In this document: positions 8,583 to 16,215 of the stretch, piece by piece | Layout of the letters: each line of letters opens with the position of its first letter | Numbering within the stretch: position 1 is the stretch's first letter | DNA from: JBJMHZ01 sp045807125 | GTDB taxonomy: Bacteria > Actinomycetota > Actinomycetes > JAWWOL01 | Direction of reading: 5' to 3' | DNA length: 64,000 bases | Assembly (NCBI GenBank): GCA_045807125.1 | Contig: JBJMHZ010000009.1 | Span: forward strand, 62,001-126,000 | The notes under the pieces: model-generated | What the model saw: the letters and a program-made list of their open reading frames with translations, nothing else | Database searches by the model: none | What the model was told of the DNA's origin: nothing | Made by a program: the position numbers and the translations under genes

Positions 8583-8690
8583 GTCGTTGTCGCTTGGTCC
8601 GTCGTTGTCGCTTGGTCCGTCGTTGTCGCTTGGTCCGTCGTTGTCGCTTGGTCCGTCGTTGCCGCTTGGTCCGTCGTTGTCGCGCTGGTG
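8583..8690. repeat. Six 18-bp tandem repeats in the promoter region of DUF7144 gene
   Basis: The unit gtcgttgtcgcttggtcc occurs four times exactly (8583-8654), a fifth time with one change (8655-8672) and a sixth time degenerate (8673-8690). It fills most of the gap between the DUF7144 gene and the HdeD gene. The unit could be an iterated protein-binding site or a length-variable promoter element; coding use is unlikely because no start precedes it. Confidence 0.85.
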
Positions 8691-8725
8691 AGTCGTCGTC
8701 GTGCCCACGTCGCGCGCAGTGCCCC

Positions 8726-9334
8726 TCAACGCTCCTCGAGGGCGGAGCGGATCTCGAGCGCCTGCACGCAGCAGGCGACGCCGGTCAGCACCGTCCATAG
8801 CCCGATGACCGTGACGACGAGGGACAGCGTCACCTCCGGCCGGCGCATGACCCACACCCCGAGAAGGAGCTCGACCACGCCGATGCCCGTGCTCAGCCAC
8901 CACTGCGCCAGGTGCTTGCGCCTCGCGACGGACATGAGGATGTGCAGCGTGCCGGACAGGGCGAGCCACGCCCCCGCGATGACCGCGAGAACCAGCAGCG
9001 TGGGCTTCGGCCAGGCGATCAGGACGACACCGGCCACGACACCGACCAGGCCGGCCACGACCTGCTCGAAGGCGCCGTCGGCGGCGAACGCCGGGTGGAA
9101 TGCCAGCGCGAGGCCGCGCAGCACGAGGACGGCTCCTGCGGCGACGACCAGCGCGTGGACGGTCCAGTCGCTGACGAGAATGGCGAGGCCGAGCCCGATC
9201 GACAGCAGACCCGCTGCGAGGGGCACCCACCACAAGCGCCCCACCTGCTCGCCGACCTGACGAAGCGGAGATTCGCTGTCAGCAGCGAACCTCTTGGTCG
9301 GGACGTCGATGCCGTGCGTCGTCACTGCCCTCAC
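8726..9334 (-). CDS. HdeD family (DUF308) membrane protein
   Basis: 202 residues with six predicted membrane spans after a 33-residue polar N-terminus. The repeats of WWVPLAAGLLSIGLGLAILV, LVGVVAGVVLIAWPKPTLLV and LSTGIGVVELLLGVWVMRRP are the tandem DUF308 pattern of HdeD acid-resistance membrane proteins. The acid-stress role is known for the E. coli member only. Motif copy 6 lies 71-92 bases upstream of the start and may also serve the divergent regulator gene. Confidence 0.88.
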   Translation of the reverse strand: MRAVTTHGIDVPTKRFAADSESPLRQVGEQVGRLWWVPLAAGLLSIGLGLAILVSDWTVHALVVAAGAVLVLRGLALAFHPAFAADGAFEQVVAGLVGVVAGVVLIAWPKPTLLVLAVIAGAWLALSGTLHILMSVARRKHLAQWWLSTGIGVVELLLGVWVMRRPEVTLSLVVTVIGLWTVLTGVACCVQALEIRSALEER

Positions 9335-9404
9335 CTCGCCAGCGCAATGCGTGGACGAATGGCCGGTGATTCCTCGCTCAGCAGAGTCGATGGGTCACTC
9401 TGCA

Positions 9405-9426
9405 GCATCACCCGACTAGGATGATT
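9405..9426. promoter_or_regulatory. Recurrent inverted-repeat motif, copy 6, in a divergent promoter region
   Basis: gcatcacccgactaggatga followed by tt. It lies between the divergent HdeD gene and the second LuxR-type regulator at 9534, so the regulator may control its own gene through it. Confidence 0.6.
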
Positions 9427-9533
9427 CGATGATCGCCCGACGGCTGCGTGGTCAACTCGTCACTGCGTGCAGCGAGGAATAGTGCTACCGTCGTCAACGC
9501 TCGTCCAAGCAGCCGGACGGGAGGATGCTGAGC

Positions 9534-11756
9534 ATGGATCTCGTGCCGTCGACGACCTCTTCGAGATTCGTCGCTGTCGAGGCGAAGTTGCGGCCGCCGG
9601 CGCAGCGCGACGATCTTGTTCCGCGCAGTCGTCTCGTCGAGCGCCTTCTCGATTCGGTCGCCTCCCCCGTCGTGCTGGTGACCGGTCCTCCCGGATACGG
9701 CAAGAGCGTCGCCGTCGCCCAATGGGACAGCAGGGACGCGCGCCCGTTCGCCTGGCTGTCGCTGGATAGCGACGACAACGACCCGGCCGTATTCCTCGCC
9801 TACGTCATGAGTGCCCTCTATCGCGTCGGCATGGTCACCCAGCGCTCGCTGCCGGTGGCTGACGACCCGTCGATGCTCACCGCCTCGGTCGACCTGTTGT
9901 GCCAGCTCGTGCGCCAGCAGCGCAAGCCGTTCGTGCTGGTCCTCGACGGCACCGATGCGCTCAAGTCCCCCGTCGTCCGTGCCGTGGTGGACGCGCTCAT
10001 TGACAATTTGCCGGCTCGCTCGCAGCTGGTGGTGATGGGACGTGCCGCGGTCCCCTTCGACTGGGCGGAATGGCGCGCGAACGGCAGATTGGTCGAGTTG
10101 GACTCGATCGATCTGCGGCTGAACCGCGAAGAGGCGGGCATGCTCACCGAAAAGGCCGGTGCCGCGCTCTCCTCCGATGCGATCGACGCGCTGCTCGAGG
10201 AGACCGAGGGCTGGGCGGCGGGGATGTACCTGGCGGTGACGTCGAGCGAGACGGTGAATCGCATGTCGCCCGCCCCCGGCCTCGGAAGCGAAGCCGCTAT
10301 CGCGGACTACCTCCGGGACGAAGTGCTGATGCCGCTCTCGCAGGGCGATCAGGAATTCCTCACGAGAACGTCGATCCTGAGCGCGCTCTGCGCACCGCTT
10401 TGCGATGCGGTTCTCGAGCGCACCGGCTCAGCGCGCGCCCTTGACCGCTTCGTTCGGGAGAACATCGTCCTGCCGCGAGCAGAGACGGACGGCTGGTTCC
10501 ACGTGCACCAGCCGTTCACGGACGCCTTGCGCGCTGAGCTGTCACGGCAGGAGCCGCATCTCGTCAAGCCGTTGCACGCCCGCGCGAGCCGATGGATGGA
10601 GCGGAACGGCCATCTCGAGGAAGCCGTCCGCCATGCGCTGGCGGCAGGGGACGTGGAGCGATCGGCGCGACTCATCTGGGAGCAGGCACCTCTCTTCCTC
10701 ACGACGGGACGCATAGCGGCGCTCGAGGGCTGGCTGGACGCGTTCACCCGGCAACGCGTGGTGTCGGAGGCGAAGCTCTCGCTCACCGCGGCCTGGTGCG
10801 CGCTCGCGCGCGGGTTGCCCACCGACCATTGGATCGCAGCCGCAGAGCGGGGCCGGTACGACGCCGCTCGACCGGGCGAGTCGGCATCCGTTGCCGCGGC
10901 GACGGCGTTGCTGCACGCCACGGTAGCCCGCAACGGCGTCGTCCAGATGGGCGCCGATGCCCGGCTCGCCATCAGCCTGCAGGGCATCAATGACATCTGG
11001 ACGTCCACCGCGAGCATGATCGACGCGGTGTCGGCCCATCTCACCAACGTCTCGGGCGCGCGCGCGAAGCTTCAGCGCGTCGAGCGCGATGCCGCTGCCC
11101 TCGGGGACCATCAGACATGCGCGGGCTGCCTCGCCCAGCTGGCACTGATCAGCATCGAAGAGGGCGACCTGGGGACGGCACTCGCAGAGGTCGGAGAAGC
11201 CTCGCTGCTGATGCGAGCGTGGAAGCTGGAGGACGTTTCGCTGCTCGTCGCGGTCCGTTGCGCGGAGGCCTTGCTCGCCGCGCTCGGTGGCCGGGCCGCC
11301 GAGGCAGAGGCTCTGTTGCGCAGCTGCAATCGGGCGCTGGCCTCGTCGCTCGAGCTCCCGCCGTGGCTGGGCGTTCAAAGCCGCGAGGTCATGGCTCGGA
11401 CGCACTTCATGCTCGGTGGTGCCGCCGGTGCCCGGACATTGCTCTCGGAAGCGCAGACGCTGCTGCACAGCGTTCCCGATGCTGTCGTGCTGCACGAGTC
11501 CGTCGCCCGAGCCTGGCGGCAGGTCGAGCAGTTGCCGACCCGCGTCGATGCCGATACGTCGACGCTCACCACGGCAGAGCTGCGGGTGCTGCAGCTGCTC
11601 CCCACCCATTTGTCCTTCGAGGAGATCGGGCGGCATCTCTTCGTCTCGCGCAACACCGTGAAGACGCAAGCGATAGCCGCATATCGGAAGCTGGGCGTCA
11701 CCTCTCGCGCGGAGGCCGTCGAGCGCGCGCACGCACTGGGCCTGATCTCGAGGTGA
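9534..11756 (+). CDS. MalT/LuxR-type ATP-dependent transcriptional regulator (second copy)
   Basis: 740 residues, the same architecture as the regulator at 4505-6820: Walker A GPPGYGKS, Walker B PFVLVLDGTD, helical repeat region, C-terminal LuxR HTH (LTTAELRVLQLLPTHLSFEE, then IGRHLFVSRNTVKTQAIAAY). The ATG at 9534 is chosen because gggagg lies at proper spacing; an ATG at 9525 abuts that site. The two regulators look like diverged paralogues with conserved recognition helices and more divergent sensor regions, which suggests different signals feeding one set of promoters. The ligand is unknown. Confidence 0.85.
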   Translation: MDLVPSTTSSRFVAVEAKLRPPAQRDDLVPRSRLVERLLDSVASPVVLVTGPPGYGKSVAVAQWDSRDARPFAWLSLDSDDNDPAVFLAYVMSALYRVGMVTQRSLPVADDPSMLTASVDLLCQLVRQQRKPFVLVLDGTDALKSPVVRAVVDALIDNLPARSQLVVMGRAAVPFDWAEWRANGRLVELDSIDLRLNREEAGMLTEKAGAALSSDAIDALLEETEGWAAGMYLAVTSSETVNRMSPAPGLGSEAAIADYLRDEVLMPLSQGDQEFLTRTSILSALCAPLCDAVLERTGSARALDRFVRENIVLPRAETDGWFHVHQPFTDALRAELSRQEPHLVKPLHARASRWMERNGHLEEAVRHALAAGDVERSARLIWEQAPLFLTTGRIAALEGWLDAFTRQRVVSEAKLSLTAAWCALARGLPTDHWIAAAERGRYDAARPGESASVAAATALLHATVARNGVVQMGADARLAISLQGINDIWTSTASMIDAVSAHLTNVSGARAKLQRVERDAAALGDHQTCAGCLAQLALISIEEGDLGTALAEVGEASLLMRAWKLEDVSLLVAVRCAEALLAALGGRAAEAEALLRSCNRALASSLELPPWLGVQSREVMARTHFMLGGAAGARTLLSEAQTLLHSVPDAVVLHESVARAWRQVEQLPTRVDADTSTLTTAELRVLQLLPTHLSFEEIGRHLFVSRNTVKTQAIAAYRKLGVTSRAEAVERAHALGLISR

Positions 11757-11811
11757 TCGCTGCCCGACCAGCGATCATGAGCCCGGCCCCTCGTGGCACC
11801 TGGTGCGCGTG

Positions 11812-11833
11812 TTTCACCTTGACCGGATGAGGC
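11812..11833. promoter_or_regulatory. Recurrent inverted-repeat motif, copy 7
   Basis: tttcaccttgaccggatgag plus gc, upstream of the nonapeptide-repeat/RDD operon by about 100 bases. A weaker second copy, ttcaccctccggcccgatgg, follows at about 11859-11878. Confidence 0.45.
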
Positions 11834-11933
11834 CTGCACCCTTGCGCCTGCCCGACACTTCACCCTCCGGCCCGATGGGATCCGACTCCCGCGTCACCAC
11901 GGCGCCGGAACGTACCGGTGCAGCGGGGTGGCC

Positions 11934-12881
11934 ATGACGAGCGATGCGGAACCGACGCCGGCACGACGGGCGGCGAGCGCGGTCACGATGGTGCTGGACG
12001 TAGCAGCCGCGCTCGCGGCGCTCGCTGCCCGCCTGGCGAGCGACTCGTCGCGCGCCGGGCTCCGGCTCGCCGGGCCGGCGGCGCCGGTCGCGCGCCGTGC
12101 GCTGCGCCCGCCGCTGGTCCCTGAGCGCTACTGGCCGGAGACGCTGCTCCTGCGGACCGCCGAGCGCGGGCACCAGGAGCGGGCGGTGATGGTGTCCGCC
12201 ACGGCGCGGACGGCCCGCGCGCTGGTTCCACGCATCCTCGACGCGACGCTCGACCAGATCGACCTGACCCAGCTGGTGATCGACCGGGTCGACGTCGACG
12301 CCATCGTCGACCGGGTCGACCTCGAGGCGATCGTCGAGCGGATCGACATCGACGCCATCGTCGCCAAGCTCGACATCGATGCCATCGTCGACCGGCTCGA
12401 CATCGATGCCATCGTCGAGCGGATAGACCTCGACGGCATCGTCGGCAAGCTCGACATCGAGGCGATCGTCAACCGGATAGACCTCGACGCCATCGTCGGC
12501 AAGCTCGACATCGAGGCGATCGTCAACCGGATAGACCTCGACGCCATCGTCGACCGCATCGACATCGACGCCATCCTGGACAAGATCGACCTCGACGCGA
12601 CCGTCGCCCGCGTGGACATCGAGGCCGTCATCCAGCGCGTCGACCTCGTCGAGCTGGCGCGCTACATCATCGACGGAGTCGACCTGCCCGAGATCATCCG
12701 GGACTCCACGGGCACGATGGCGTCGGAGGGCATCCGGGGCGTCCGCAGGCAGACGATCGACGCCGACGAGCGCGTCGGACGGCTCGTGGACCGCATGCTG
12801 CTCCGTCGCCAGGCACGGCGGACGGAGACGGTCGCCGTCGACCTGCCGGAGCAGGCACCGAACGGACGAGGTCCGACGTGA
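11934..12881 (+). CDS. Nonapeptide-repeat (D-x-D-A-I-V type) protein
   Basis: 315 residues. After a hydrophobic, Ala-rich N-terminal helix there is a central array (about residues 90-225) of near-perfect nine-residue repeats such as IDLDAIVGK and LDIEAIVNR, about 15 units, each with alternating I/L and D. It then ends with a conserved tail (GVDLPEIIRDSTGTMASEGI, GVRRQTIDADERVGRLVDRM). This layout is widespread in actinobacteria beside RDD-domain proteins but has no assigned function. A GTG six bases upstream (11928) is an alternative start. The stop overlaps the RDD start. Confidence 0.75.
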   Translation: MTSDAEPTPARRAASAVTMVLDVAAALAALAARLASDSSRAGLRLAGPAAPVARRALRPPLVPERYWPETLLLRTAERGHQERAVMVSATARTARALVPRILDATLDQIDLTQLVIDRVDVDAIVDRVDLEAIVERIDIDAIVAKLDIDAIVDRLDIDAIVERIDLDGIVGKLDIEAIVNRIDLDAIVGKLDIEAIVNRIDLDAIVDRIDIDAILDKIDLDATVARVDIEAVIQRVDLVELARYIIDGVDLPEIIRDSTGTMASEGIRGVRRQTIDADERVGRLVDRMLLRRQARRTETVAVDLPEQAPNGRGPT

Positions 12882-13414
12882 CGTCCGCGCTCGGCCGGCC
12901 GAGCGGAAGCCCCGCTCGTCGAGCGCCGGTGACGCCGGCGCTCGCGAGCATCGAGCGCCATCAGGGGAAGCGCGCCGGGATCGTCAGCCGCCTGCTGGCC
13001 AGCACCGTCGACTTCGTCGTCGTGATGCTGGTCATGGCCGCCGGGTACGGGCTCGTCAGCGCCGCCATCTTCCTGTGGGCGCCCGCGGCCTTCCGCTTCC
13101 CGCATCCGCCAACCGGCGCTCTCGTCATCGCGGGAGGGTTCGTTCTCTTCCTGTACCTCACCGGCAGCTGGGTCACCACGGGCCGCACGTACGGCGCCCA
13201 ACTGCTCGGCCTGCGCGTCGTCGACCTCCGGGGCGAACGGATGGGCCTCGCGGGCGCGGCCACGCGCGCCGCACTGTGCGTCCTGTTCCCGCTCGGGGTG
13301 ATGTACGTGCTCGTGAGCACCACCAACAGGTCGGTCCAGGACCTCCTGCTGCGCACCTCCGTCGTCTACGACTGGAGCCAGGCGCCCGTGCCGCGACATC
13401 GGATCGGCGACTGA
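12878..13414 (+). CDS. RDD family membrane protein
   Basis: 178 residues. It starts at a GTG that overlaps the previous stop (GTGA), so the two genes are translationally coupled. The RDD-type core is seen: RAGIVSRLLASTVDFVVVML (first helix with conserved R and D), a second span VIAGGFVLFLYLTGSWVTTG, then RTYGAQLLGLRVVDLRGERM and a final hydrophobic helix. RDD proteins are small membrane proteins, some linked to ion transport; the role here is unknown. Pairing with the repeat protein suggests a joint membrane function. Confidence 0.88.
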   Translation: MTSALGRPSGSPARRAPVTPALASIERHQGKRAGIVSRLLASTVDFVVVMLVMAAGYGLVSAAIFLWAPAAFRFPHPPTGALVIAGGFVLFLYLTGSWVTTGRTYGAQLLGLRVVDLRGERMGLAGAATRAALCVLFPLGVMYVLVSTTNRSVQDLLLRTSVVYDWSQAPVPRHRIGD

Positions 13415-13426
13415 TCGGTCCCCGCG

Positions 13427-13762
13427 TCAGTCGGGAAGGACCGCGACGTCGAACGCGCGGAGGATCTTCCCTGCTGCGGAAGCCACCCTGGCGCTCCCGA
13501 CGACCGGCGCGATGGCGATCAGCATCTCCTGGGCCTGCTCGAGCGAGACGCCTACCTCGCTGGCCAGCTCGAGGTTGATGAGGTAGGACACCGGTGCCGC
13601 ATCCATGGCGACGAGCGCCGCCAGCCGGACGAGGAAGTACGTCCTCTCGTCGAGGCCGGAGTCGCTGAACGAGTCCAGGTTCATCGCAACGAGCCGCTCC
13701 AGCACTGGCGCATCGCCCTCGGCAACGCTGGTCAGCGCCTCGCGCGTAGTCGTCCCGGTCAC
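13427..13762 (-). CDS. Carboxymuconolactone-decarboxylase-like protein
   Basis: 111 residues from a GTG at 13762 preceded by ggaggacct; an upstream in-frame start at 13807 lacks such a site. The all-helical core LDERTYFLVRLAALVAMDAA and ASEVGVSLEQAQEMLIAIAP, ending in ARVASAAGKILRA, matches the CMD/AhpD-like fold. The CxxC pair of AhpD peroxidase partners is absent, so redox activity is unlikely. Motif copy 8 lies 69-91 bases upstream. Confidence 0.75.
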   Translation of the reverse strand: MTGTTTREALTSVAEGDAPVLERLVAMNLDSFSDSGLDERTYFLVRLAALVAMDAAPVSYLINLELASEVGVSLEQAQEMLIAIAPVVGSARVASAAGKILRAFDVAVLPD

Positions 13763-13830
13763 AGGTCCTCCCAGAGCGTGCGCCGTTGTCGAGCGGTCAC
13801 GGGCCAACTGTGGCGCCGGCCGGTCGCGTC

Positions 13831-13853
13831 GTCATCACCCGCACCGGGTGAAC
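13831..13853. promoter_or_regulatory. Recurrent inverted-repeat motif, copy 8
   Basis: tcatcacccgcaccgggtga plus aac, with perfect TCACCCG/CGGGTGA arms. It sits upstream of the CMD-like gene at the same distance as copies 4 and 6 from their genes. Confidence 0.6.
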
Positions 13854-13896
13854 CCCCTGCGCCGGGAAGCACGTGGCACCCTGAGCGGGCGTGCCA

Positions 13897-14130
13897 TCAA
13901 GCGACCCCTGCTTTGGTGGTCCGCAGCCGCCGCACATGCTCCCGCAGCTCTCGCTCGATGAGCAGAGGGATGAAGCTCGTCACTCTGGCGCCCGCGAACT
14001 GCGTGCTCAGGTGCAGCGCAATGGCGCGCACGTCGTGAACGGCGACGTCGAACTCGTCGGAGATTCGTGAAACCAGAGCCTCCAAGCTCGCCTGGTCGAC
14101 AGCCAGGTAGCCTGCCGCGAAGACCGTCAC
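13897..14130 (-). CDS. Three-helix-bundle dimerisation-domain protein
   Basis: 77 residues from a GTG at 14130 with an aaaggggg ribosome-binding site; the longer frame is Arg/Pro-rich read-through. The sequence ASLEALVSRISDEFDVAVHD and FAGARVTSFIPLLIERELRE fits the small actinobacterial family annotated as a three-helix bundle dimerisation domain. The role is unknown. Motif copy 9 lies 155-177 bases upstream. Confidence 0.7.
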   Translation of the reverse strand: MTVFAAGYLAVDQASLEALVSRISDEFDVAVHDVRAIALHLSTQFAGARVTSFIPLLIERELREHVRRLRTTKAGVA

Positions 14131-14284
14131 CTGTGCCCCCTTTCGCTTGCCAGTGGCGACCGCAGGAGCCGGCGCTCGTCGCGGCGGACCGACGCGCGCG
14201 CTGTCGTCCCGGGGCTTGCTTCTCCCGCAACGAGCAGCGGGTCCTGCCACTCGTCGGAAGCTTGTCCTGCAGGGAGTCGTCGGA

Positions 14285-14307
14285 GCATCACCCGACCGGG
14301 ATGACTC
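14285..14307. promoter_or_regulatory. Recurrent inverted-repeat motif, copy 9
   Basis: gcatcacccgaccgggatga plus ctc, the best match to the consensus. It is the last copy in the window; none was seen between 14.4 and 64 kb apart from a weak half-site near 26.2 kb. Confidence 0.6.
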
Positions 14308-14370
14308 ATCACGGAAAGGAGATGGGTGCTCCGCCGCAAGTGACATGCGCACAACGACGCGAGCCAAAAG

Positions 14371-14440
14371 GGCAACTGCACCAAAGGCAACTGCGCCAGC
14401 GGCAACTGTGTCAACGGCAACTGCGTCAACGGCAACTGCG
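14371..14440. repeat. 15-bp tandem repeats, four and a half units
   Basis: ggcaactgcaccaaa, ggcaactgcgccagc, ggcaactgtgtcaac, ggcaactgcgtcaac and a partial fifth unit. The block lies between the end of the WYL regulator gene (14486) and the three-helix-bundle gene's upstream region. It marks the right edge of the motif-rich stress region. Confidence 0.8.
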
Positions 14441-14485
14441 GGGAAGCCCCTGTCCCGTCACGTCCGGGGGCAGCCGCCGGCGACG

Positions 14486-15451
14486 TCAGGGACGTGGGCT
14501 CGCGACCGCCGCCAGCAGCCGCTCCCCGATGACGCGCACGGCGTCCTCGAGCTCCGCGCACCGCACGATCCGGTACGGCGCCGGGATCGCCGCGAGCTGC
14601 TCGGCGTAGCGCACCACGTTGCTGGTGCTGCCGACGAGCCGGGTGGTGGTGGCATCCAGCGGTTCGAGCCGGCCGAGGGCGCGCGGGACGCAGGGCGCGA
14701 CCTCATCGATCGGCGCGTCGATGACGACGTCGATGTCGTGCTCCCATCCGATGGCGAGGTGCTCCTCGAGCGTGGCGACCGGGTCGAGGTCGGCGGGCGG
14801 AGCGAAGTCGTCGTCGAGCACCTCCACCGCCCGCACCCGGTCGATCCGGTACGCCCGCCTGGCGTCGGCGCGGTGCGATCGGCACAGCAGGTACCACCGG
14901 CCGTGGCGCACGACGATCGCCCACGGGTCGACCTCCATGACCCATTCCGACCCGGCCTCGGAGCGGTAGTCCAGCCGCACGCGCCGATGGTCCGCGCACG
15001 CCTGCACGAGCGCGGCGGTGGTCTCTGGTGCGGGCCGGGCGGCGGCCCGGTCGGGGGCCGGCGCCGTGGTGCGGCGGACGGCCTCGGCCTGCGCGGCCAC
15101 CGACTCCGGAAGCGCCCGCACGATCTTCCCGAGCGCGCTGCCGACCGGGTCGGTGGGATCGCTCGCGTCGTGGTGGCCGTCGAGCACGGCCATGACCAGG
15201 CCGAGCGCCTCGTCGACGCCGAGCATCAACGGCGCGGGCCGGGGGCCGCGCCCGACGCGGTAGCCGCCGTACGGCCCGCGGGCCGACTCGATCGGGATGC
15301 CGGCCTCGCGCAGGATGCCGACGTAACGCCGGGCCGCCCGCTCCGAGACGCCGAGCTTGTCGGCCAGCCGCTCGGCGGTGATGCCGGGGCTGCCCTGGAG
15401 CAGCTCGAGAGCGAGCAGCGCCCGGGCCGTGGGGCTCGCGTCAGGCTTCAC
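14486..15451 (-). CDS. HTH-WYL domain transcriptional regulator (YafY type)
   Basis: 321 residues. The N-terminal winged helix (ALLALELLQGSPGITAERLA, then DKLGVSERAARRYVGILREA) is followed by a linker, a WYL domain (RVRLDYRSE, PWAIVVRHGRWYLLCRS) and a C-terminal extension. WYL proteins sense ligands, in some cases single-stranded nucleic acid or metabolites. It is divergent from the pterin dehydratase/VOC fusion gene 59 bases away, the most likely target. Confidence 0.88.
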   Translation of the reverse strand: MKPDASPTARALLALELLQGSPGITAERLADKLGVSERAARRYVGILREAGIPIESARGPYGGYRVGRGPRPAPLMLGVDEALGLVMAVLDGHHDASDPTDPVGSALGKIVRALPESVAAQAEAVRRTTAPAPDRAAARPAPETTAALVQACADHRRVRLDYRSEAGSEWVMEVDPWAIVVRHGRWYLLCRSHRADARRAYRIDRVRAVEVLDDDFAPPADLDPVATLEEHLAIGWEHDIDVVIDAPIDEVAPCVPRALGRLEPLDATTTRLVGSTSNVVRYAEQLAAIPAPYRIVRCAELEDAVRVIGERLLAAVASPRP

Positions 15452-15510
15452 AGCGCGTTCCCGTCCCCTCCGGAAGCAGAACGTCCGGAACGGACTCTAA
15501 CCTGCCTGGC

Positions 15511-16215
15511 ATGGCCGATGTCCTGCCCGATGACCGCTCGGAGCGGATCACGCCGCGGCAGTTCCACGAGACCGCCGGCGTCGAGGATTGGCGATTCGTG
15601 GCCGGCGGGGCGAGCACGGCGTTCCGCACCGGGTCGTTCGCGGCCGGTGCCCGGCTCGTGGCGGCGATCGGCGAGCTGACCGGCCTCGGCGAGCATCGCC
15701 CCGACGTCGACCTGCGGTGCGAGGGGGTGACCGTGCGCCTGCTCACGATCGCACCCGGCTACTGCGGGCTGACCCGGCGCGACGTCGAGCTCGCCCGGCA
15801 GATCTCGGCGGCGGCGCGCGAGCTCGGACTGCCGGCCGACCCGTCGGCGGTGCAGACCGTCCAGGTCTCCATCGACGCGCTCGTCCGATCTGACGTGACG
15901 CCGTTCTGGCGCGCCCTGCTCGGCTACGTCGAGCGCGACGGGCCCGCGGACCTGATGGACCCCTTCGCGAGCGCGCCGGCCGTCTACTTCGCGCAGATGG
16001 ACGCACCGCGCCCGCAGCGCAACCGGATCCACCTCGACGTCTACGTGCCGTACGACCGGGCCGAGGCGCGCATCGAGGCTGCGATCGCCGCCGGCGGGCG
16101 GCTGGTGACCGACCGGTACGCGCCGGAGTGGTGGGTGCTCGCCGACGCCGAGGGCAACGAGGCCTGCGTGGCCACCTTCGGCTGGATCGGCGAGGACCGG
16201 CCGCAGCCGCGATGA
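15511..16215 (+). CDS. Pterin-4a-carbinolamine dehydratase-like/VOC fusion protein
   Basis: 234 residues. The first half (ITPRQFHETAGVEDWRFVAG, GARLVAAIGELTGLGEHRPD) resembles a pterin-4a-carbinolamine dehydratase (DCoH/PhhB). However, its usual catalytic HHP-type motif appears as EHRPDVDLRCEGVTVRLLT, so activity is doubtful. The second half (SAPAVYFAQMD, QRNRIHLDVYVPYDRAEARI, ending DAEGNEACVATF) is a VOC/glyoxalase-like domain. Such fusions are found in actinobacteria. It is next to a divergent WYL regulator and overlaps the downstream acetyltransferase gene by four bases. Confidence 0.75.
   Translation: MADVLPDDRSERITPRQFHETAGVEDWRFVAGGASTAFRTGSFAAGARLVAAIGELTGLGEHRPDVDLRCEGVTVRLLTIAPGYCGLTRRDVELARQISAAARELGLPADPSAVQTVQVSIDALVRSDVTPFWRALLGYVERDGPADLMDPFASAPAVYFAQMDAPRPQRNRIHLDVYVPYDRAEARIEAAIAAGGRLVTDRYAPEWWVLADAEGNEACVATFGWIGEDRPQPR

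Noticed and set aside
8583..8690. CRISPR array in the 18-bp repeats
   Set aside because: The units are contiguous without spacers, and no cas gene is present.
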